Positions 61,257 to 64,000 of a DNA stretch of 64,000 nt are shown piece after piece; within the stretch, counting starts at the first letter, position 1; each line of letters starts with the position of its first letter. The notes under the pieces are model-generated. The model was not told the origin of the DNA and made no database searches. It saw only the letters and a program-made list of their open reading frames with translations. The translations under genes and the position numbers were made by a program. Origin of the DNA: Paludibacter sp. (GTDB taxonomy: Bacteria; Bacteroidota; Bacteroidia; Bacteroidales; Paludibacteraceae); the NCBI GenBank assembly GCA_019163375.1, contig JAFLKK010000004.1, positions 248,001 through 312,000 on the forward strand, in the 5' to 3' direction.

Positions 61257-62381
61257 ATGTCAGTTGTAATTCGTGAAGTAGCCTCAAAAAAAGAATTAAA
61301 AGAGTTTATATGGTTTGGTATAGACCTGTATAAGGATTGTGAGTTTGCTGCTCCGCCATTGATGATGGATGATTTGCTGAATTTAAGTAAGGGTAAAAAT
61401 CCTGCCCTGGACTTTTGTGAAGCCACTTATTTTATGGCGTTTAAAGAGGGTAAAATTGCCGGAAGAATTGCATGTATTCTCAATCCTATATCCAACGAGA
61501 CCTGGAATCAAAAACATGCCCGTTTTGGGTGGGTGGACTTTATTGATGATGCAGAAGTGACTAAGGCACTGTTTGATGTAGCTACCGCCTGGGCAAAGGA
61601 AAAAGGAATGACAGCTATTCATGGACCACTTGGTTTTACCGATTTCGATCATGAAGGAACGCTGATTGAAGGATTCGATAAATTGGGAACCCTGGCTGCT
61701 ATCTATAATTATCCATATTATGCTAAGCATATCGAAGCCAACGGTTTTGTAAAAGATATGGATTGGAAAGAGTATCAGATTACCATTCCTGACGAATTTC
61801 CCGAGAAATATTTCCGGATTGCAGATATTGTAAAGAAAAAATTCAATCTTACCGCTCTGCAATTTAAATCGCGCAAGGAAGTAGTAAACAACTATGCTGC
61901 TAAGATTTTTGATTTGCTGAATCTTACTTATTCGCATTTGTATGGTTTCACAAAACTGAATGAGAAACAAAAGCATTTTTATATTAGTTTGTATTTCAGC
62001 TTTTTTCGTACCGATACAATTAGTATTATTGTGGATGGAAAAGATGATGTAGTGGCATTGGGTATTGCCATGCCCAGCTTTACAAAAGCATTGCAGAAAG
62101 CAAAAGGTCGACTTCTTCCTTTTGGATGGTATTATATGCTCAAAGCATTGAAGAAGAATGATATGGTGGACTTGTATTTAATGGCAGTTCATCCTGATTA
62201 TCAAAACAAAGGAGTTAATTCTATCATGTTTGCTGAATTGATGCCACGTTTTGCAAAAAATGGTTATAAATTTGCAGAGAGTAACCCTGAACTGGAGTTG
62301 AACACTCAAATGTCGGCGCAGTGGGGTAGCTTCGAGCACGTAAATCATAAACGAAGAAGAGTTTATATCAAACAACTATAA
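61257..62381 (+). CDS. Conserved GNAT-like protein of unknown function
   Basis: This cytoplasmic protein of 374 residues is of a type common in Bacteroidota. The N-terminal part has GNAT-like features (MAFKEGKIAGRIACILNP, FGWVDFIDDAEVTKALFDVA). The C-terminal part has a second GNAT-like region with DLYLMAVHPDYQNKGVNSIM, close to an acetyl-CoA-binding loop. Its ending QWGSFEHVNHKRRRVYIKQL is distinctive. It could acylate a small molecule or lipid, but no substrate is known. It stands between the methyltransferase gene and nadB and is probably transcribed on its own. Confidence 0.75.
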   Translation: MSVVIREVASKKELKEFIWFGIDLYKDCEFAAPPLMMDDLLNLSKGKNPALDFCEATYFMAFKEGKIAGRIACILNPISNETWNQKHARFGWVDFIDDAEVTKALFDVATAWAKEKGMTAIHGPLGFTDFDHEGTLIEGFDKLGTLAAIYNYPYYAKHIEANGFVKDMDWKEYQITIPDEFPEKYFRIADIVKKKFNLTALQFKSRKEVVNNYAAKIFDLLNLTYSHLYGFTKLNEKQKHFYISLYFSFFRTDTISIIVDGKDDVVALGIAMPSFTKALQKAKGRLLPFGWYYMLKALKKNDMVDLYLMAVHPDYQNKGVNSIMFAELMPRFAKNGYKFAESNPELELNTQMSAQWGSFEHVNHKRRRVYIKQL

Positions 62382-62520
62382 ATTAATTGATTCAAAACTT
62401 ACAAATTGTGCTAACAAAATAGGGTTGGTATTTGTTCTACAAGCTATTGATCAGTTGATTCCGGCTCATTTTGTTCTAGTATGTATCGTTAAATAGCTGA
62501 ACTATATCAGTTCCATTATT

Positions 62521-64000
62521 ATGACGCGTAAATTTGATTTTTTAGTAATCGGTAGTGGCATTGCAGGCATTAGTTTTGCCCTGAAAGCCGCACAGTATGG
62601 CAAAGTAGCTTTGCTATGTAAAACTACGCTGGGAGAATCCAACACTTCGTATGCTCAGGGCGGTATAGCGTCTGTTACTTATGCCCCCGACAGTTTCGAG
62701 AAGCATATCGAGGATACGCTTATTTCGGGTGATGGTCATTGTAATTTGGCTGCGGTTAAGAAGGTTGTTTACGAAGCTCCTTCACAAATTCAGGAGTTGC
62801 TCAACTGGGGCGTGGACTTTGATAAGGATGAGAACGGTCTTTTCGACCTTCATCGTGAGGGTGGACACTCGGAGCACCGCATACTTCATCACAAAGATAA
62901 CTCGGGTTTTGAGATTCAGGAAAGCCTTATACGCCAGGTAAAAGCGCATTCCGAAATTGAAGTGTTCGAGCATTATTTTGCTATCGAAATTCTGACTCAA
63001 CACCATTGCGGACAAATAGTTACTCACCATACACCTAATATTGAATGTTATGGTGCTTATGTGCTGGATCAGCGAACCAATAATATTCATACTTTTTTAG
63101 GCAAAATCACATTGCTGGCCACAGGTGGTATTGGAAGTGTTTACTCCACCACCACTAATCCCGAAATTGCTACCGGCGACGGAATAGCCATGGTACACCG
63201 TGCGCGCGGGGTGATTAAAGACATGGAATTCGTACAATTTCATCCTACGGCATTGTTTCACCCGGGCGAACGTCCTACCTACTTAATTACCGAAGCTATT
63301 CGTGGATATGGTGCGGTGTTGCGCACACAGGATGGTAAGGAATTTATGCAGAAATACGATGAGCGTGGCTCTTTGGCGCCCCGCGATATTGTGGCACGCG
63401 CCATCGATAATGAAATGAAAATGCGAGGGCATGATTATGTGTATCTGGATGTTACACGAATGAATGCTGAAGAAACAAAAACTCACTTCCCCAATATTTA
63501 CAAAAAATGTTTGGAGCTGGGTATTGACATCACCAAGGATTTTATCCCGGTTTCGCCCACGCAGCATTACTTGTGTGGTGGAATAGTGGTCGATCTGAAC
63601 GGTAAATCATCTATCAATCAATTGTATGCCGCCGGCGAATGCTCATGTACAGGTTTACATGGAGCTAACCGCTTAGCATCTAACTCCTTGATAGAGGCAA
63701 TTGTGTATGCCGATGCAGCTTTGAAAGATGCATTGCAGCAACTCAATTCAATTAGTTTCAACGACTGTATTCCTGCCTGGAACGACGAGGGTACATCACT
63801 TCCCGAAGAAATGGTACTTATTACCCAAAGCTTTAGAGAGGTGGAGCAGATAATGAGTACCTATGTCGGAATTGTCCGCTCTAATTTACGATTGAAACGT
63901 GCGATGAAGCGATTGGAAATTTTGTACCGTGAGACTGAACATTTGTTCGAAAAATCAGTTGTGTCGCGCGAAATATGCGAATTGAGGAATGTTATAAGTG
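62521..64000 (+). CDS. L-aspartate oxidase NadB (3' end cut by window)
   Basis: The gene runs from ATG at 62521 to the window end without a stop, giving 493 residues of an expected 520-540. It oxidises L-aspartate to iminoaspartate for NAD synthesis. The FAD-binding motif is VIGSGIAGISFALKAA, followed by SNTSYAQGGIA, the substrate-binding HREGGHSEHRI and FVQFHPTALFHP. RDIVARAIDNEM and GLHGANRLASNSLIEAIVY also match the family. The start fits, since the FAD motif begins by residue 8. Confidence 0.95.
   Translation, partial: MTRKFDFLVIGSGIAGISFALKAAQYGKVALLCKTTLGESNTSYAQGGIASVTYAPDSFEKHIEDTLISGDGHCNLAAVKKVVYEAPSQIQELLNWGVDFDKDENGLFDLHREGGHSEHRILHHKDNSGFEIQESLIRQVKAHSEIEVFEHYFAIEILTQHHCGQIVTHHTPNIECYGAYVLDQRTNNIHTFLGKITLLATGGIGSVYSTTTNPEIATGDGIAMVHRARGVIKDMEFVQFHPTALFHPGERPTYLITEAIRGYGAVLRTQDGKEFMQKYDERGSLAPRDIVARAIDNEMKMRGHDYVYLDVTRMNAEETKTHFPNIYKKCLELGIDITKDFIPVSPTQHYLCGGIVVDLNGKSSINQLYAAGECSCTGLHGANRLASNSLIEAIVYADAALKDALQQLNSISFNDCIPAWNDEGTSLPEEMVLITQSFREVEQIMSTYVGIVRSNLRLKRAMKRLEILYRETEHLFEKSVVSREICELRNVIS

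Overview
The window looks like a piece of a Bacteroidota chromosome, most likely an environmental Bacteroidales. The signs are a SusC/SusD pair, many -7 promoter elements of the form TAnnTTTG, lipoproteins with Bacteroidota-type lipoboxes, AT-rich intergenic DNA, and one enzyme ending in a type IX secretion (T9SS) sorting tail. The T9SS tail argues against classical gut Bacteroides. The species cannot be named from the sequence alone. No rRNA, tRNA, CRISPR array, transposase or phage gene was seen.

The first half (about 0.4-31.9 kb) is a large polysaccharide utilisation locus for beta-mannan, probably acetylated galactoglucomannan. A SusC/SusD pair and two TIG-repeat surface lipoproteins bind and import the glycan. 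They are followed by a lipoprotein GH26 with a CBM, a GH5 with a T9SS tail, an acetylesterase, a second GH26, a GH5-GH26 fusion, a GH2 beta-galactosidase-like enzyme and a GH27 alpha-galactosidase. A GPH-family permease and three cytoplasmic enzymes finish the job: a cellobiose/mannobiose 2-epimerase, a GH130 mannosylglucose phosphorylase and a GH94 cellobiose phosphorylase. A final GH5 endoglucanase-like protein and two tandem AraC-family regulators close the locus. Two promoters about 12.7 kb apart (before susC and before the esterase) share an extended operator-like sequence at identical spacing.

The region 32-44.6 kb centres on phosphate and polyphosphate. It holds exopolyphosphatase and polyphosphate kinase 1 on the minus strand, then on the plus strand an LpxH-like phosphoesterase, a glycosyltransferase, an unknown 86-residue protein overlapping a CHAD-domain (polyphosphate-binding family) protein, and a TonB-dependent receptor with a beta-helix lipoprotein and an exported metallophosphoesterase.

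From 44.7 to 55 kb come a class A penicillin-binding protein, a metallo-beta-lactamase-fold protein, a two-repeat Ig-like lipoprotein, a nitroreductase, an SRPBCC protein and several unknown small proteins. This part is rich in non-coding repeats: a palindrome-dense block (50.67-51.06 kb), a roughly 21-bp degenerate tandem array (53.3-53.75 kb) and a MITE-like inverted-repeat element (54.20-54.37 kb).

The last part (54.7-64 kb) is ordinary chromosomal content: an SPFH/band-7 protein, an acetyltransferase, an oxidoreductase, an aldo/keto reductase, a YciI-like protein, an RlmD-type rRNA methyltransferase, a conserved GNAT-like protein and nadB, which is cut by the window end.
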